In this document: positions 53,387-64,000 of the stretch, piece by piece
How the letters are laid out: every line of letters starts with the position of its first letter
Numbering within the stretch: the first letter of the stretch is position 1
Assembly (NCBI GenBank): GCA_002938315.1
Contig: PTLL01000001.1
Coordinates: forward strand, 1 to 64,000
Direction: 5' to 3'
Length of the DNA stretch: 64,000 bases
Source: Alphaproteobacteria bacterium MarineAlpha3_Bin2
Lineage (GTDB): Bacteria > Pseudomonadota > Alphaproteobacteria > Rhodospirillales > Casp-alpha2
Made by a program: the position numbers and the translations under genes
The notes under the pieces: model-generated
The model's database searches: none
Seen by the model: only the letters and a program-made list of their open reading frames with translations
Told to the model about the DNA's origin: nothing

Positions 53387-55510
53387 TTATTTCCCCGAGA
53401 TGTCCTCGCCGGTGGCTTGATCGACGGATTTCAGGGACAGCTTGACCTTGCCCCGGTCATCGATACCGATCAACTTGACCTTCACTTCGTCACCGACATT
53501 AACGACATCGGTGGTCTTGCCGACTCGTTCCGGCGCCAGTTCTGAAATATGAACAAGGCCGTCCTTAGCGCCCATGAAATTCACGAAGGCACCAAAGTCC
53601 ATCGTCTTCACCACCTTGCCATTATAAATGGTGCCGATTTCCGGCTCCGCGGTGATCGACTTAATCCATTCGATGGCGGCGTCCGCCGCTTTTTGATCAA
53701 CGGCGGCGACTTTCACGGTGCCGTCGTCTTCCAGGTCGATCTTGGCGCCCGTGGTTTCGCAAATTTCACGGATCATCTTGCCACCCGGTCCGATGACTTC
53801 GCGGATTTTATCCTTGTTGATCTTCAAGGTGGTAATGCGTGGCGCATTGTCACTGACCGAAGCGCGGGCGGTATCAAGGCCCTTGGACATTTCACCCAGG
53901 ATATGGATGCGGCCATCACGGGCCTGCGCCAAGGCGATTTTCATGATCTCTTCGGTGATCGATGTGATCTTGATATCCATCTGCAACGAGGTAATGCCGC
54001 CATCGGTGCCAGCAACCTTGAAGTCCATGTCGCCCAGATGATCCTCATCACCGAGGATATCGGACAATACGGCAAAATCATCGCCTTCCTTGATCAGGCC
54101 CATGGCGATACCGGCCACGGGTTTGGTCAACGGAACGCCGGCATCCATCAGGGCCAGCGAGGTGCCGCACACGGTCGCCATCGAAGATGATCCGTTGGAT
54201 TCCGTGATCTCGGAGACCACGCGGATGGTGTAGGGGAAATCCTCCTTGGACGGCAGCAACGGGTGAATGGCCCGCCAGGCTAGCTTTCCGTGACCGACTT
54301 CGCGCCTTCCGGTGAAGCCGAAACGGCCGGCCTCGCCCACCGAATAGGGCGGGAAGTTGTAATGCAGCAGGAAGTGTTCGCGGTAATCTTCGGCAAGGCC
54401 GTCGATAATCTGCTCATCCTGTCCGGTGCCCAAGGTCGTCGTCACCAACGCCTGGGTCTCACCGCGGGTAAACAGGGCCGAGCCGTGTGTGCGGGGAAGG
54501 ATGCCGGTTTCGACTTCGATTTGACGCACCGTCTTGGTGTCGCGGCCGTCGATTCGTTGTCCGGTTTTCAAGATATCCTGGCGGACAATGTCTTTTTCCA
54601 GCTTCTTGATGATGTCGCCCAAGGTGTCGGAAACCAGATCGGCGTCGAGCGAGTCATCGGCGGCGAGGGCTTCCTTAATTTTGGCTTTCGCCGCGCTTAA
54701 TTTTTCGACACGGGCGGTTTTCGCGGTTTCCTTGTAGGCCGCACGAAGGTCAGCTTCACCCGCAGCCTTTGCCTTATCGGCGACGGCGTCCTTGCCTTCC
54801 GGTTCACCCGGCACTTCGCGGGGGTCCTTGGCGCAGGCTTCGGCCAATTCGATAATGGCGTCAATCACCGGCTGCATATTTTGGTGACCGAACATGACGG
54901 CGCCCAGCATGACTTCTTCGGACAATTCGTGCGCTTCCGATTCGACCATCAGCACCCCTTCGCGGGTGCCGGCGACGACCAGATTAAGGGCCGTCGATGG
55001 CATATCATCCAGCGGCGGATTCAAAACATATTCGCCGTCGATGTAACCGACACGGGCGCCACCGATGGGGCCTGTGAAAGGCAGGCCGGAAATGGTCAGC
55101 GCCGCGGACGTGCCGATCATGGCAACGATATCCGGGTCATTTTCCAAATCGTGGGTCACCACCGTACAGATCACCTGGGTTTCGTTGCTGAACCCCTTGG
55201 CGAACAACGGCCGAATTGGGCGATCGATCAGGCGTGACGTTAAAACTTCTTTTTCAGCCGGACGGCCTTCGCGTTTGAAAAAACCGCCGGGGATTTTACC
55301 CGCGGCAAAGGCCTTTTCCTGATAATGAACAGCCAATGGGAAAAAATCGATTCCCTGGCGTGGTTCGGATTCACCGACCACGGTGCACAGAACCTTGGTG
55401 TCGCCGTATGTCGCCATAACGGCCCCATCGGCCTGGCGGGCGATTTTACCGGTCTCTAAGACCAAGGGGCGTCCGCCCCACTCAATTTCTTTCTTAAACT
55501 CCTTAAACAT
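53387..55510 (-). CDS. pnp: Polyribonucleotide nucleotidyltransferase (PNPase)
   Basis: 3'-5' phosphorolytic RNase of 707 aa and part of the RNA degradosome. Two RNase PH domains are seen: [20 protein letters not shown] in the first and [21 protein letters not shown] with [20 protein letters not shown] in the second (active-site Asp). A KH domain ([20 protein letters not shown]) and an S1 domain ([20 protein letters not shown]) close the protein. It is downstream of rpsO with a 143-bp leader, the order seen in most proteobacteria. Confidence 0.98.
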   Translation of the reverse strand: MFKEFKKEIEWGGRPLVLETGKIARQADGAVMATYGDTKVLCTVVGESEPRQGIDFFPLAVHYQEKAFAAGKIPGGFFKREGRPAEKEVLTSRLIDRPIRPLFAKGFSNETQVICTVVTHDLENDPDIVAMIGTSAALTISGLPFTGPIGGARVGYIDGEYVLNPPLDDMPSTALNLVVAGTREGVLMVESEAHELSEEVMLGAVMFGHQNMQPVIDAIIELAEACAKDPREVPGEPEGKDAVADKAKAAGEADLRAAYKETAKTARVEKLSAAKAKIKEALAADDSLDADLVSDTLGDIIKKLEKDIVRQDILKTGQRIDGRDTKTVRQIEVETGILPRTHGSALFTRGETQALVTTTLGTGQDEQIIDGLAEDYREHFLLHYNFPPYSVGEAGRFGFTGRREVGHGKLAWRAIHPLLPSKEDFPYTIRVVSEITESNGSSSMATVCGTSLALMDAGVPLTKPVAGIAMGLIKEGDDFAVLSDILGDEDHLGDMDFKVAGTDGGITSLQMDIKITSITEEIMKIALAQARDGRIHILGEMSKGLDTARASVSDNAPRITTLKINKDKIREVIGPGGKMIREICETTGAKIDLEDDGTVKVAAVDQKAADAAIEWIKSITAEPEIGTIYNGKVVKTMDFGAFVNFMGAKDGLVHISELAPERVGKTTDVVNVGDEVKVKLIGIDDRGKVKLSLKSVDQATGEDISGK

Positions 55511-55653
55511 CCTCTTTCTTCCTTCCTACGGACATCACGTTCTTTTCATCCAACGTAACCATACGGCATGGACCCAATGCCCATGCTCAATTAAGGGTTC
55601 GCCCCCGTGGACGGAACCCGGTTTCATCATTTCTTTATCTGAGGGCACTGCCT
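55511..55653 (-). other. rpsO-pnp intercistronic leader with hairpin
   Basis: A hairpin GGGTTC / GAACCC (55595-55600 with 55614-55619, 13-nt loop) lies 85-109 bp before the pnp start. On the minus strand it is followed only by TTAATT, so it is a weak terminator at best. In enterobacteria this interval carries the RNase III site for pnp autoregulation; the same is possible here but not shown. Confidence 0.45.
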
Positions 55654-55923
55654 CTACCGGCGCAGGTTAAGGCGCTTGATCAAGTCCTCGTAACGCTGGA
55701 CCTGTTTTCTTTTTACATAGTCAAGCAACCTGCGGCGTTGGCCAACCATCATCAGCAAGCCACGGCGGGAATGAAAATCCTTTTTATGGGTTTTCAAGTG
55801 TTCGGTGAGGTTCGAAATGCGTTCCGATAGGATCGCAACCTGCACCTCCGGTGAACCTGTGTCGTCTTTCTTCGTCGCGAACTCTTTGATGAGTTCCTGC
55901 TTCCGCTCTGCGGTAATCGACAT
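55654..55923 (-). CDS. rpsO: 30S ribosomal protein S15
   Basis: Ribosomal protein of 89 aa: [20 protein letters not shown] at the start, [20 protein letters not shown], the loop [20 protein letters not shown] and the closing [20 protein letters not shown]. It binds the central 16S rRNA domain. It stands between truB (14 bp) and pnp. Confidence 0.98.
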   Translation of the reverse strand: MSITAERKQELIKEFATKKDDTGSPEVQVAILSERISNLTEHLKTHKKDFHSRRGLLMMVGQRRRLLDYVKRKQVQRYEDLIKRLNLRR

Positions 55924-55937
55924 CGTATACTCCGAAT

Positions 55938-56864
55938 TTAAAAGTTCATAACGCGGAAGGGACGAATTTCCCCTCCTTTTATTTTAGCCAACGCGACCAG
56001 TCTTCCTTCAGCCATGGCACAAACGACGTCGCCCTGGCTGATGTTTTTAAAAGGAGACCGATTGGCCACCGGAAGAACCGGAACGGCTTGTCCTCGGCGC
56101 AACTTTCGAGCCTCTATTTCCGTCAGGGCCAGTGCCGGGATGTCGTCCAGCACGGTCTCAACGGGAAGCAGTTGCTCCAAGAGCGGCGCACTATGCCCCA
56201 GTGATTCTAGTTTATCCAGTGAAATCGCATCATTTTCGTCAAATGGGCCCACCGCCACCCGCCGTAACGCCGAAACATAGCCCAGCGTTGCAAGTGAGAC
56301 GGCAATATCCCGGGCCAAAGAGCGCATATAAACGCCTTTGCCGGAGGTCACTTCAAACACCGCATGGTCCGCATTGGGCATGTCGAATAACCTCAAATTT
56401 TCAATATGGACAATCCGGGATTTCATTTCGGGCGCCTGATCGGCCCTAGCCAGTTCATAGGCCCGTTTGCCATCAACCTTGATCGCCGAAAATACCGGCG
56501 GCACCTGTTCGATGTCGCCAATGAACCGATCAAGAACGGCAACGATTTGTACTTTGGTCGGTCGGACATCGCTGGTTCCGGTGACCGTGCCCTCGGCGTC
56601 ATCGGTATTGCGGGCTTCACCCCATCGAATGGTAAACCGGTATTTCTTTGACCCTTCCATGACGTAGGAAACGGTTTTCGTGGCCTCTCCCAACGCTAAG
56701 GGAAGTAACCCCGTCGCCAGCGGATCCAGGGTTCCGCCATGGCCGACTTTGGCGGCCCCGGTAATCCGCCGCACACGGCCGACAATGCCGTTGGAGCTGA
56801 TTCCGGATGGTTTATCGATGACCAGCCAGCCGTGAATAGGTTTCCCGCGGCGCTTACGCCCCAT
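55938..56864 (-). CDS. truB: tRNA pseudouridine-55 synthase TruB
   Basis: Makes pseudouridine 55 in tRNA (308 aa from the chosen start). [20 protein letters not shown] and [20 protein letters not shown] carry the family core with the catalytic Asp in [43 protein letters not shown] and a C-terminal PUA-like part follow. The start at 56864 has AGGGGG upstream and overlaps rbfA by 11 bp; a frame to 56909 would add 15 residues. Confidence 0.95.
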   Translation of the reverse strand: MGRKRRGKPIHGWLVIDKPSGISSNGIVGRVRRITGAAKVGHGGTLDPLATGLLPLALGEATKTVSYVMEGSKKYRFTIRWGEARNTDDAEGTVTGTSDVRPTKVQIVAVLDRFIGDIEQVPPVFSAIKVDGKRAYELARADQAPEMKSRIVHIENLRLFDMPNADHAVFEVTSGKGVYMRSLARDIAVSLATLGYVSALRRVAVGPFDENDAISLDKLESLGHSAPLLEQLLPVETVLDDIPALALTEIEARKLRRGQAVPVLPVANRSPFKNISQGDVVCAMAEGRLVALAKIKGGEIRPFRVMNF

Positions 56865-57285
56865 CTTTTTTATCCCCCTGAATGTCCCCCCGGCACCCAT
56901 CTGGGCCAAGATCTCGAGAAACGCTGGGATCCCTCAACAAATCATCGATGCGCTCAGCTTCATCAAAGGTGGTATCGGCAACGAAATTAAGGTTGGGCAA
57001 GCGTCTTAACTTTACGGCCTTGCCCACTTGGCGACGAACAAATGGCGCTGCCCGGTTAAGGGCATCTATCACGTCTGTTCCCTGGTCACCGCCTAGCGGG
57101 ACCACGAAAGCCGTGGCATTGCGAAGATCGGGGCTGATGCGAACCTCGGTGACGGTGATCGCGGCCTTACCCAGGCCAGGATCACGGATTTCGCCGCGTT
57201 CCAGAATCCACGCCAAGGCATGGCGGACTTCCTCGCCCACACGAAGCTGGCGTTGGCTGGGGGCCTTGGCATCCCCTTTTATCAT
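56854..57285 (-). CDS. rbfA: 30S ribosome-binding factor RbfA
   Basis: Small KH-like assembly factor (143 aa) for 30S subunit maturation. SQRQLRVGEEVRHALAWILE at the start, ITVTEVRISPDLRNATAFVV near 43-62, and KAVKLRRLPNLNFVADTTFD near 92-112 are conserved. A C-terminal acidic tail extends beyond the core. Placed between infB (53 bp) and truB. Confidence 0.96.
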   Translation of the reverse strand: MIKGDAKAPSQRQLRVGEEVRHALAWILERGEIRDPGLGKAAITVTEVRISPDLRNATAFVVPLGGDQGTDVIDALNRAAPFVRRQVGKAVKLRRLPNLNFVADTTFDEAERIDDLLRDPSVSRDLGPDGCRGDIQGDKKDGA

Positions 57286-57338
57286 GGTGTCCTCAATTGG
57301 CTAGGTTACGGCGTCGTGATTTCAGCCGAAAGCCTGGG

Positions 57339-59843
57339 CTACAGTTCCCGCGAGATTTCTTCAGTTTCGAAACATTCGACCATGTCACCAACTTCAAGGT
57401 CATGGAAATTAGCAAACCCCATACCGCATTCGGTGCTGTCTTTGACTTCCTTGGCGTCGTCCTTGAACCGCTTTAATTGGCTAAGTTCGCCCTCATGAAT
57501 GACAATTTCATCACGCACCACCCGCACCTTGGCGCCGCGGCGGACCACGCCTTCGGTAACCATACAGCCGGCGATCTTGCCGACCTTGGAAATGTTGAAA
57601 ACCTCGCGGATTTCGGCATAGCCCAGGAGATTTTCCTTGATCGTCGGGGCCAACATTCCGGAAAGGGTTTTCTTCAAATCATCGAGAAGATCATAAATGA
57701 TAGAATAGTAACGGATTTCAACATTGTCTTGGCGCGCCAATTCGCGGGCCTGGAAATTTGCGCGGACGTTAAAGCCAATGACGACGCCGCCTGATGCATT
57801 GGCAAGGGTTATGTCGGATTCGTTAATGCCCCCGACACCAGAATGCAGAACATGGGCCTTAACCTCATCGGTGGCCATATTATTTAGGGCTCCGATAATT
57901 GCTTCCACCGATCCCTTCACGTCGGCCTTGATAACCACCGGCAGCATTTGAAGATCGCTGCCTTCTTTGATTTTTTCGAACATCTGTTCGAGGGTCCCGC
58001 GGGCGCCGGCAACGGCTTTTTCATCACGAATGCGGCGCTGACGGAAATCGACGACTTCCCGCGCTCGACCTTCGCTTTCGACAACCGCGACTTCTTCGCC
58101 GGCGTTGGGGGTGCCGTTAAGGCCCAGGACTTCCACCGGCATGGAAGGCCCGGCTTCATCCAGGTTTTCACCATGGACATCGATGAGGGCCCGGACGCGT
58201 CCCCATTCGTCGCCAGCGACGAAAATATCGCCGACCTTGAGGGTGCCGCGCTGAACCAGGACCGTCGCCACGGAACCACGGCCTTGTTCCATTTTAGCCT
58301 CGACCACAACCCCTTCCGCCGAACGGTCGGGGTTGGCCTTCAGGTCCATCAATTCCGCCTGCAACAGGATGGTTTCTTCCAGTTTATCCAGATTCGTTTT
58401 CTCGGTCGCTGAAACCTCGACGGCCAAAACATCACCGCCCATTTCCTCGAGCACCAGATCATGCTGCAAAAGATCGGTGCGGATCCGGGCAGGGTTGGCG
58501 CCTTCCTTGTCGATTTTATTAATGGCGACAATGATCGGCACTTTAGCCGCCTTGGCGTGATCAATGGCTTCTATGGTCTGCGGCATGACGCCGTCATCAG
58601 CGGCGACGCAAAGCACCACGAGATCGGTGACATTGGCGCCACGGGCACGCATCTCCGTAAAAGCGGCATGGCCCGGTGTATCAATAAACGAAATTTTTGC
58701 GCCGGACGACAAGGTGACTTGATAGGCACCGATATGCTGCGTGATGCCGCCCTTCTCATGCGCCGCGACATCGGTTTCACGGATGGCGTCCAGAAGCGAC
58801 GTTTTGCCGTGATCAACATGCCCCATCACCGTAACCACGGGCGGGCGCGAAACCAGGGACGCGGTATCGTCTTCCTCTCCCTTGAGACCCAATTCCACAT
58901 CGGATTCGGAAACGCGTTTCAAATTGTGCCCGAATTCCGCAACCACAAGTTCCGCCGTATCGGCATCAACGATTTGGGTAATCGTTGCCATCACGCCCAT
59001 ATTCATTAACGTCTTGATAACATCAACGGAACGTTCGGCCATGCGGTTGGCCAATTCCTGAACAGTGATCGTTTCCGGGATAATAACGTCGCGAATGATT
59101 TTCTTGCCTTCTGAAAGATGCTCCTGTTGTTGTTGCTTTTCCTTCTCTCGGGCGCGCTTGATGGAAGCCAGTGACCGGGTTCGTTCCTCGCTGTCCCCAA
59201 GGGCCTCGGCAATTGTCAATTTTCCAGAGCGGCGACGGGGTTCAGTCCTACGCACCGGCGGCGGACGCTGTCCATCCCGATTCGAGCCACGCTTTACACG
59301 CCCTTTTTTCTCTGCTTCGGCTTCACCACCGTCGATCGCTTCCAGTTTAGCGGCGGCGGCGGATGCCGCGGCTTTCGCCTGTTCCTCACGCTTAGCTTCC
59401 TCGGCCTCGGATTTCTTATCAGAACCGAGCTCCGATGGGACGGCTTGGTCAGGTTTGGCAGTCGGCGGTGCGGCCTTTTCTTTTTCGGTCAATTTTGCCC
59501 CTTCAAGGGCGCGGGCGCGGGATGCCTTTTCCTCCTCCGTTAATGTCGGGGCGCCGCTGGCCGGAGCCGCCGTCTCTACCTCTACATCAGGGGCGCGTTC
59601 ATCTTCTTCCGGAACCTGCTCTTCGGCGACGGGGTCTTTTTCGGCGGGAATTTCAGCCATATGGCCACCGGCATCGGGGGCGAAGGTCCGTTTTTTGCGC
59701 ACCTCAACAGTGACCATCCTGGAGCGGCCATGGGAAAAGTTCTGGCGGACCTGTCCGGTCTCAACCGTTTTTTTCAGCTCTAGTTTACCCGGCCTGGATA
59801 GGCCCAGCTTTTTGCCTTCTTTTTGCTTTTCGGTTTCGGCCAT
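57339..59843 (-). CDS. infB: Translation initiation factor IF-2
   Basis: GTPase of 834 aa that places fMet-tRNA on the ribosome. An N-terminal Ala/Glu/Lys-rich region of about 200 residues is followed by the IF2 N-domain, then the GTPase domain: G1 [17 protein letters not shown]3 [13 protein letters not shown]4 [12 protein letters not shown] near residues 340-460, and the C1/C2 domains ending in [18 protein letters not shown]. Length and order are normal for Alphaproteobacteria. Upstream lies ylxR (73 bp gap). Confidence 0.97.
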   Translation of the reverse strand: MAETEKQKEGKKLGLSRPGKLELKKTVETGQVRQNFSHGRSRMVTVEVRKKRTFAPDAGGHMAEIPAEKDPVAEEQVPEEDERAPDVEVETAAPASGAPTLTEEEKASRARALEGAKLTEKEKAAPPTAKPDQAVPSELGSDKKSEAEEAKREEQAKAAASAAAAKLEAIDGGEAEAEKKGRVKRGSNRDGQRPPPVRRTEPRRRSGKLTIAEALGDSEERTRSLASIKRAREKEKQQQQEHLSEGKKIIRDVIIPETITVQELANRMAERSVDVIKTLMNMGVMATITQIVDADTAELVVAEFGHNLKRVSESDVELGLKGEEDDTASLVSRPPVVTVMGHVDHGKTSLLDAIRETDVAAHEKGGITQHIGAYQVTLSSGAKISFIDTPGHAAFTEMRARGANVTDLVVLCVAADDGVMPQTIEAIDHAKAAKVPIIVAINKIDKEGANPARIRTDLLQHDLVLEEMGGDVLAVEVSATEKTNLDKLEETILLQAELMDLKANPDRSAEGVVVEAKMEQGRGSVATVLVQRGTLKVGDIFVAGDEWGRVRALIDVHGENLDEAGPSMPVEVLGLNGTPNAGEEVAVVESEGRAREVVDFRQRRIRDEKAVAGARGTLEQMFEKIKEGSDLQMLPVVIKADVKGSVEAIIGALNNMATDEVKAHVLHSGVGGINESDITLANASGGVVIGFNVRANFQARELARQDNVEIRYYSIIYDLLDDLKKTLSGMLAPTIKENLLGYAEIREVFNISKVGKIAGCMVTEGVVRRGAKVRVVRDEIVIHEGELSQLKRFKDDAKEVKDSTECGMGFANFHDLEVGDMVECFETEEISREL

Positions 59844-59916
59844 TTATTCAACGATCCTTTTTAGGGTGCATGAATACCCCGTTCTCATTTTTATCGTCTT
59901 AAATTTCGGACCAACC

Positions 59917-60561
59917 TTACCGGCTGAACCCACGAAATACCATCAATCGGCCCGTTTCCCGCAACAGGCGTTCAGCCAATCGGCCTTCATTCATCACCAC
60001 ATGGACGGCGTTATCCCGTCCCAAGGCCTTACCCAGTTCGGCAGCGGTGAAAACGTCCACCAATGCCATACCCGATGCTAACGCCTTGATCTTGTCTCGC
60101 CCATCATCGGCGCCGTCACCGGCTTGGAGCAAAACGCCGCCCTTATTCTTACGCAACCGGGTCTTTACCTTTTCAAATCCGGCGACCACCTCACCGGCCC
60201 GCCGGGCCAAGCCTAAATAATCCAGGCACCGGCGCACCATAATGCCATCCAAATGACCGGCCAAGTCGGCGGGAACCTTTACGCTCCGACGAGCGGCCCT
60301 GGCAAATAATCCTTTATCGCAGGCTGTATTTACCATATCGCGCTCGCCACTCAACCATAAACCCCGCCCCGGCAACCTTTCTTCCAGATCGGGCACCAAA
60401 TTGTCATCGGGTCCGATTACAAAGCGAAACATCTCATCCTTTGGCCTTTGGTCGCCTGAAACGATGCAGGTTCTAAACTGCGACGCACCTCCCGAAAGTT
60501 TTTCGGGTTCTATTTCGGACGATGGTTTGCGGCCAGGAGACTTTTTAGGGCGCCTACCTAT
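59917..60561 (-). CDS. ylxR: YlxR (DUF448) plus L7Ae-like RNA-binding protein, probable AUA start
   Basis: Two-part RNA-binding protein of about 214 aa. The YlxR/DUF448 part has [20 protein letters not shown] and [15 protein letters not shown]; the second part ([20 protein letters not shown] onward) looks like a ribosomal L7Ae-type domain. The first ATG (60432) lies inside the YlxR fold and would drop the conserved RTCIV strand, but the frame is open up to 60564. No ATG, GTG or TTG lies upstream; ATA at 60559-60561 overlaps the nusA stop as ATAG and has AGGAGG 7 nt before it. I therefore propose an AUA start. Confidence 0.75.
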   Translation of the reverse strand: MGRRPKKSPGRKPSSEIEPEKLSGGASQFRTCIVSGDQRPKDEMFRFVIGPDDNLVPDLEERLPGRGLWLSGERDMVNTACDKGLFARAARRSVKVPADLAGHLDGIMVRRCLDYLGLARRAGEVVAGFEKVKTRLRKNKGGVLLQAGDGADDGRDKIKALASGMALVDVFTAAELGKALGRDNAVHVVMNEGRLAERLLRETGRLMVFRGFSR

Positions 60562-62183
60562 TTTTTATCCTCCTCGCCAACTTCGACGTTTTCTGCTCCA
60601 TCGTCTTTGGAGACATCCTTAGCACCCTCTTCCGCATCGTCACCCTCCGCTGGCTCTTCATCCTCAAACCAATGGGCGCGCGCGGCCATGATGATTTCGT
60701 TGGCATTGGCTTCCTTCAAGGTTCCCACCGGTGCGAATTCCATCAATTCATCAGTCGCCAGGTCGGCTAGATTGTCGCGGGTTATGACGCCATTCTCACC
60801 AAGCGCGACCAACAATTCCGGCGTCAAGCCTTCGACTTCGGCCAGATCGTCGCTGACTTTCAGTTCCTTGCGCCGCTTGGCCAATTCTTCGTCCTTAGCC
60901 GCCAAGAAGGCGCGGGCGCGTTGCCGCAATTCTTCGGAAATTTCCTCATCAAAACCCTCAATGCCAACCATATCCTCGACGGGCACGAAGGCCACTTCCT
61001 CGACCGAGGAAAAACCCTCGGTGACCAGAAGATGGGCGATGACATCGTCTACATCCAGGGCATCCACAAACATCTGGGAACGGGTCTTGAATTCATCATT
61101 GCGGCGATCGGATTCTTCGGCTTCGGTCAGTATGTCGATATCCCAACCTGAAAGTTGCGAGGCCAGCCGCACATTTTGGCCGCGTCGGCCGATGGCAAGA
61201 GAAAGCTGTTCATCGGGAACTACCACCTCAATACGATTGGCCTCTTCATCCAGAACAACCTTGGCAACTTCCGCCGGCGCCAACGCATTAACGATAAAGG
61301 AGGCGTGGTCAGGCGACCATTGGATGATGTCGATCTTTTCCCCCTGAAGTTCGCCAACAACGGCCTGCACCCGGGATCCCCTCATGCCGATACACGGACC
61401 GACCGGATCGATGCTGGAATCGTGTGACAGTACCGCAATCTTGGCGCGGGAACCAGGATCCCTGGCCACCGCCTTAATTTCAATAATTCCGTCATAAATC
61501 TCCGGCACCTCTTGGGAAAATAATTTTGCCATGAACTGAGGATGGGCGCGGGACAGAAAAATCTGGGGGCCGCGGGTTTCTTCGCGGACATCGACGATGT
61601 ACGAACGCACCCTGTCACCGGTGTTGAAGTGTTCACGAGGAATCGATTCGTCCCGGCGCAGTATCGCTTCGGCGCGGTTCAAATCGACAATAACGTTTCC
61701 GTATTCGATCCGCTTGACCAAGCCGTTAACGACCTCGCCGATACGATCCTTGTATTCATCAAATTGGCGGCTGCGCTCAGCTTCACGAACCCTTTGCACA
61801 ATCACTTGCTTGGCCGTCTGGGCGGCGATGCGCCCAAAGTCGATCGGCGGCAGAGCATCGACCATGTAATCGCCAATTTCAGCATCCGACTTGACCTTCT
61901 TAGCCGCCTCAATATCCATCTGGGTGGCTTCGTTTTCGACCTCCTCGGGGGTATCCACGACTTCCACATACCGGGCGAGGTTTATTTCACCCGTTGAGCG
62001 GTCAATGTTGGCGCGAATGTCGTGTTCATGGCCGTATTTGGAGCGCCCGGCCTTCTGGATCGCCTGCTCCATAGCCTCAAGCACCTCATCGCGATCAATC
62101 CCCTTGTCGCGGGCAACGGTTTCGGCCACTTCAATTAACTCGGGCCGCGTCTGTGCGGCGCTTGTTTCCATGCTTTTGCTCAT
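60558..62183 (-). CDS. nusA: Transcription termination/antitermination factor NusA
   Basis: RNA polymerase-binding factor of 541 aa. The N-terminal domain includes [20 protein letters not shown], the S1 domain [20 protein letters not shown], then KH domains with [20 protein letters not shown] and [22 protein letters not shown]-terminal acidic tail with two helix-hairpin repeats ends in EEDKK. It is between rimP (6 bp) and ylxR (overlap); its last codons also hold the ribosome site of ylxR. Confidence 0.97.
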   Translation of the reverse strand: MSKSMETSAAQTRPELIEVAETVARDKGIDRDEVLEAMEQAIQKAGRSKYGHEHDIRANIDRSTGEINLARYVEVVDTPEEVENEATQMDIEAAKKVKSDAEIGDYMVDALPPIDFGRIAAQTAKQVIVQRVREAERSRQFDEYKDRIGEVVNGLVKRIEYGNVIVDLNRAEAILRRDESIPREHFNTGDRVRSYIVDVREETRGPQIFLSRAHPQFMAKLFSQEVPEIYDGIIEIKAVARDPGSRAKIAVLSHDSSIDPVGPCIGMRGSRVQAVVGELQGEKIDIIQWSPDHASFIVNALAPAEVAKVVLDEEANRIEVVVPDEQLSLAIGRRGQNVRLASQLSGWDIDILTEAEESDRRNDEFKTRSQMFVDALDVDDVIAHLLVTEGFSSVEEVAFVPVEDMVGIEGFDEEISEELRQRARAFLAAKDEELAKRRKELKVSDDLAEVEGLTPELLVALGENGVITRDNLADLATDELMEFAPVGTLKEANANEIIMAARAHWFEDEEPAEGDDAEEGAKDVSKDDGAENVEVGEEDKK

Positions 62184-62189
62184 CGTCTC

Positions 62190-62666
62190 TTAACTCTCCT
62201 CCGCTGCCGAGATCAAATCGTCGGTCATCAGTAATTTCGCCTTGTGAATGTCGGGATGAAGCAAATTCACCTCTTCGCCATCCACCAATATTTTTACGAC
62301 ATCGTCCTTAACGCCCAGCAATTTCCCTTTGAAACGGCGCCGGCCATCTAGGGGCCGATTGATTTCAATCTTCGCCTGAAACCCTAGGAATCTTTCGAAA
62401 TCTTTTATCCTGACTAGGGGCCGGTCAATTCCCGGTGACGACACCTCCAGGGTGTAGGCCCCCTTGATCGGGTCATCGACCTCAAGAAGCGTCGAAATCG
62501 CCCGGCTGACGGAAGCACAATCATCAACCGTCATCCCTTGGCCATCTTTGCGTTCCACCATGACCTGCATCAACATCATTTCCTTACCGGACATTTGCAC
62601 CCGGACAATGTTGAAACCCAGTTCATCGACAATCGGTTCGATCAGGTCTTGGATGCGGTTGGACAT
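62190..62666 (-). CDS. rimP: Ribosome maturation factor RimP
   Basis: A 158-aa assembly factor for the 30S subunit. MSNRIQDLIEPIVDELGFNI opens the protein, followed by VDDCASVSRAISTLLEVDDP near residues 57-76, YTLEVSSPGIDRPLVRIKDF near 82-101 and a C-terminal SH3-like part (FKGKLLGVKDDVVKILVDGE). The start at 62666 fits the family; a frame to 62714 would read through the upstream hairpin. It heads the rimP-nusA-ylxR-infB unit. Confidence 0.95.
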   Translation of the reverse strand: MSNRIQDLIEPIVDELGFNIVRVQMSGKEMMLMQVMVERKDGQGMTVDDCASVSRAISTLLEVDDPIKGAYTLEVSSPGIDRPLVRIKDFERFLGFQAKIEINRPLDGRRRFKGKLLGVKDDVVKILVDGEEVNLLHPDIHKAKLLMTDDLISAAEES

Positions 62667-62686
62667 ATCCAAAAGGAGATTCCTCC

Positions 62687-62715
62687 AAAAACAAAAGGCG
62701 GGCCACCGGCCCACC
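62687..62715 (-). terminator. Intrinsic terminator hairpin in front of rimP
   Basis: On the minus strand GGGCC / GGCCC (62708-62712 with 62700-62704, loop of three, extended outward past one mismatch) is followed by TTTTGTTTTT. It lies about 100 bp after trmB and only 20 bp before the rimP start, behind the promoter-like pair at 62775-62803, so it may act as a leader attenuator as well as ending the metK-trmB transcript. Confidence 0.75.
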
Positions 62716-62774
62716 CATCAATCCCACCTAATTTTTCGGACTAAACGAGTACGTTCGCTACTGAACGTAAGGGG

Positions 62775-62803
62775 TATATATACCGATGGCCTCTTGAATT
62801 CAA
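62775..62803 (-). promoter_or_regulatory. Candidate promoter of the rimP-nusA operon
   Basis: On the minus strand TTGAAT (62798-62803) and TATATA (62775-62780) are separated by 17 bp, each matching the sigma-70 consensus at four of six positions. It sits in the gap between trmB and rimP, upstream of the terminator hairpin at 62687-62715. Confidence 0.5.
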
Positions 62804-62819
62804 TGGTTTTTGACGTTTC

Positions 62820-63533
62820 TCACGCGGACGACCGCGAAACCCTGGAAAAGCAGAGATAGGCCGGATGATTACCCTTTGCCTTGGCTTTTCTTTCGTAGCG
62901 TGTCTCCACCCAGTCTGATGGCGGTACGCCCCAATCCTGCTTCGATCGTGCATCCCAAATGAGTTCGTCTTTGGCGGTCAGATGATCCAACATCCAATTC
63001 ACATAACCCATATGGTCGCTAGCAAGCCGAAGAACGCCATCATCCTTCAAGAGGCGGATCAACTGCACCAAGGTATCGTCGCTGATAAAGCGTCGGCGGT
63101 GGTGACGTTTTTTCGGCCACGGGTCTGTAAACAACGCAACAATCCTTCCGAAAACCGCGTCAGTCAAAACCGGGAAAAGCTTTCTCACATCGTCGTTAAA
63201 AATGCGGATATTGGTGAGACCGCCACGATCAATCAAACTCAAAACATTGGCGACGCCATTAACGAAGGGCTCACACCCAATAAACCCGATATCCGGGTGA
63301 GCCGCGGCCTGGGCGGCAAGATGTTCGCCGCCACCGAATCCGACTTCGAGCCATAAATCGCTGACCGGGCTAGCGAATACGGCCTCTAGGTTCAGGGGGC
63401 CGCCGTCCGCAGGCAGCGCCAACCTAAGGTGTGGCAAAAGATCATCAATTAGGGCCTGACGGTTGGGGCGCAATTTATGGCCACGGCGGCGGCCGTAAAA
63501 CTGCGGCCCGTCTTGTTTTTTATTGCCGGTCAA
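62820..63533 (-). CDS. trmB: tRNA (guanine-N7-)-methyltransferase TrmB
   Basis: Methylates G46 of tRNA (237 aa). [20 protein letters not shown] near residues 55-74 is the SAM site, [20 protein letters not shown] near 79-98, and [20 protein letters not shown] near 130-150 carries the family DPWPKKRH motif. The start overlaps the metK stop as ATGA, so it is coupled to metK. Confidence 0.97.
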   Translation of the reverse strand: MTGNKKQDGPQFYGRRRGHKLRPNRQALIDDLLPHLRLALPADGGPLNLEAVFASPVSDLWLEVGFGGGEHLAAQAAAHPDIGFIGCEPFVNGVANVLSLIDRGGLTNIRIFNDDVRKLFPVLTDAVFGRIVALFTDPWPKKRHHRRRFISDDTLVQLIRLLKDDGVLRLASDHMGYVNWMLDHLTAKDELIWDARSKQDWGVPPSDWVETRYERKAKAKGNHPAYLCFSRVSRSSA

Positions 63534-64000
63534 CTGGCCCCGAAGGCCGACTTCAAATCATCGACCAGATCCGTGCGTTCCCACGAAAATCCGCCGTCCT
63601 CATCTGGCGCCCGGCCGAAGTGGCCATAGGCGGCGGTGCGGGCATAAATGGGCCGGCTGAGTTTCAAGTGCTCGCGAATGCCGCGCGGCGAAAGATCGAC
63701 CATTTCTTGGAGGACCTTGGACAATTTTTCTTCGTCCACTTGCCCGGTTCCGTTGGTGTCTATGTATACCGACAGCGGTTTCGACACGCCGATGGCATAA
63801 GCAACCTGAATGGTGCAGGACTGTGCCAGCCCGGCGGCAACCACATTTTTGGCAACATAGCGCGCGGCGTATGCCGCCGACCGGTCGACCTTGGTCGGGT
63901 CCTTGCCGGAAAAAGCGCCGCCCCCGTGGGGCGCCGAACCGCCATAGGTATCAACGATGATCTTGCGGCCGGTCAGGCCGGCATCGCTGTCCGGACCGCC
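63530..64000 (-). CDS. metK: S-adenosylmethionine synthetase MetK, 5' part beyond window edge
   Basis: The visible 156 C-terminal codons read through [20 protein letters not shown] and [20 protein letters not shown], the signature of methionine adenosyltransferase with its nucleotide and metal residues, and [18 protein letters not shown] near the end. The enzyme makes S-adenosylmethionine from methionine and ATP. The start lies beyond 64000, so any leader (for example a SAM riboswitch) cannot be judged here. Its stop overlaps trmB. Confidence 0.97.
   Translation of the reverse strand, partial: GGPDSDAGLTGRKIIVDTYGGSAPHGGGAFSGKDPTKVDRSAAYAARYVAKNVVAAGLAQSCTIQVAYAIGVSKPLSVYIDTNGTGQVDEEKLSKVLQEMVDLSPRGIREHLKLSRPIYARTAAYGHFGRAPDEDGGFSWERTDLVDDLKSAFGAS

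Overview
The window looks like the chromosome of an alphaproteobacterium, most probably in or near the Rhodospirillales. The main signs are the order rpsT-dnaA-dnaN-recF-gyrB, the order metK-trmB-rimP-nusA-ylxR-infB-rbfA-truB-rpsO-pnp, an Irr-type Fur regulator, high-GC codon use that throws long antisense shadow ORFs, and the mutM/ubiE/ubiB/coaBC/dut neighbourhood. No rRNA, tRNA, CRISPR array, intact transposon or prophage was recognised.

Layout. 1-15544: a large cobalamin (B12) locus, mostly on the minus strand with many ATGA overlaps (cbiG-cobJ fusion, cobI, cobL, cobH, cbiX, cobQ, cobO, cobN, cobP, cobC, cobS), with cobD/cbiB and cobT on the plus strand. It combines early-cobalt genes (cbiX, cbiG) with the late aerobic chelatase subunit cobN. 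A SYLF lipoprotein gene sits inside it. 15553-18338: two tandem paralogous proteins with degenerate EAL-like domains. 18473-23012: a PPP-type phosphatase, a UDP-glucuronate decarboxylase-like enzyme, the heptose genes gmhA and hldE, and a membrane methyltransferase. 23009-33189: penicillin-binding protein 1A, a pentapeptide-repeat protein, then gyrB, recF, dnaN, dnaA, an AT-rich 0.7 kb region and rpsT. 33334-41578: a small exported protein, mutM, ubiE, ubiB, coaBC, dut, then a sulfur group (Rrf2 regulator, cysK, moeB-like, dsrE-like). 41633-45523: pabC, pabB, a D-2-hydroxyacid dehydrogenase, an SH3 exported protein. 45580-48663: DUF3501, a CCG-type Fe-S protein, a rubredoxin-less rubrerythrin and irr, with an Irr-box-like site in front of rubrerythrin. 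48792-51367: fabI, fabB, fabA for unsaturated fatty acid synthesis.

51368-53380 is a small accessory island of lower GC. It holds a ParE/RelE-type toxin with a ribbon-helix-helix antitoxin, an alphaproteobacterial intergenic palindrome, and a decayed DUF262 (GmrS-like) gene with a nonsense codon, a one-base frameshift in a poly-A run and a lost 3' half that ends at the pnp terminator. 53387-64000 is the transcription/translation operon group from pnp back to metK.

The points most worth a second look are: (1) the nusA-linked ylxR gene, whose conserved N-terminus can only be encoded from an AUA codon preceded by a perfect AGGAGG; (2) the tandem degenerate EAL pair; (3) the rubrerythrin/Fe-S/DUF3501 unit with an ICE-like box; (4) a promoter plus terminator-hairpin leader in front of rimP-nusA; (5) the decayed DUF262 gene; (6) a 15-bp direct repeat between cbiX and cobD; and (7) the repeat-rich region upstream of dnaA. 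I did not see a clearly new multi-gene system; most of the window is housekeeping.
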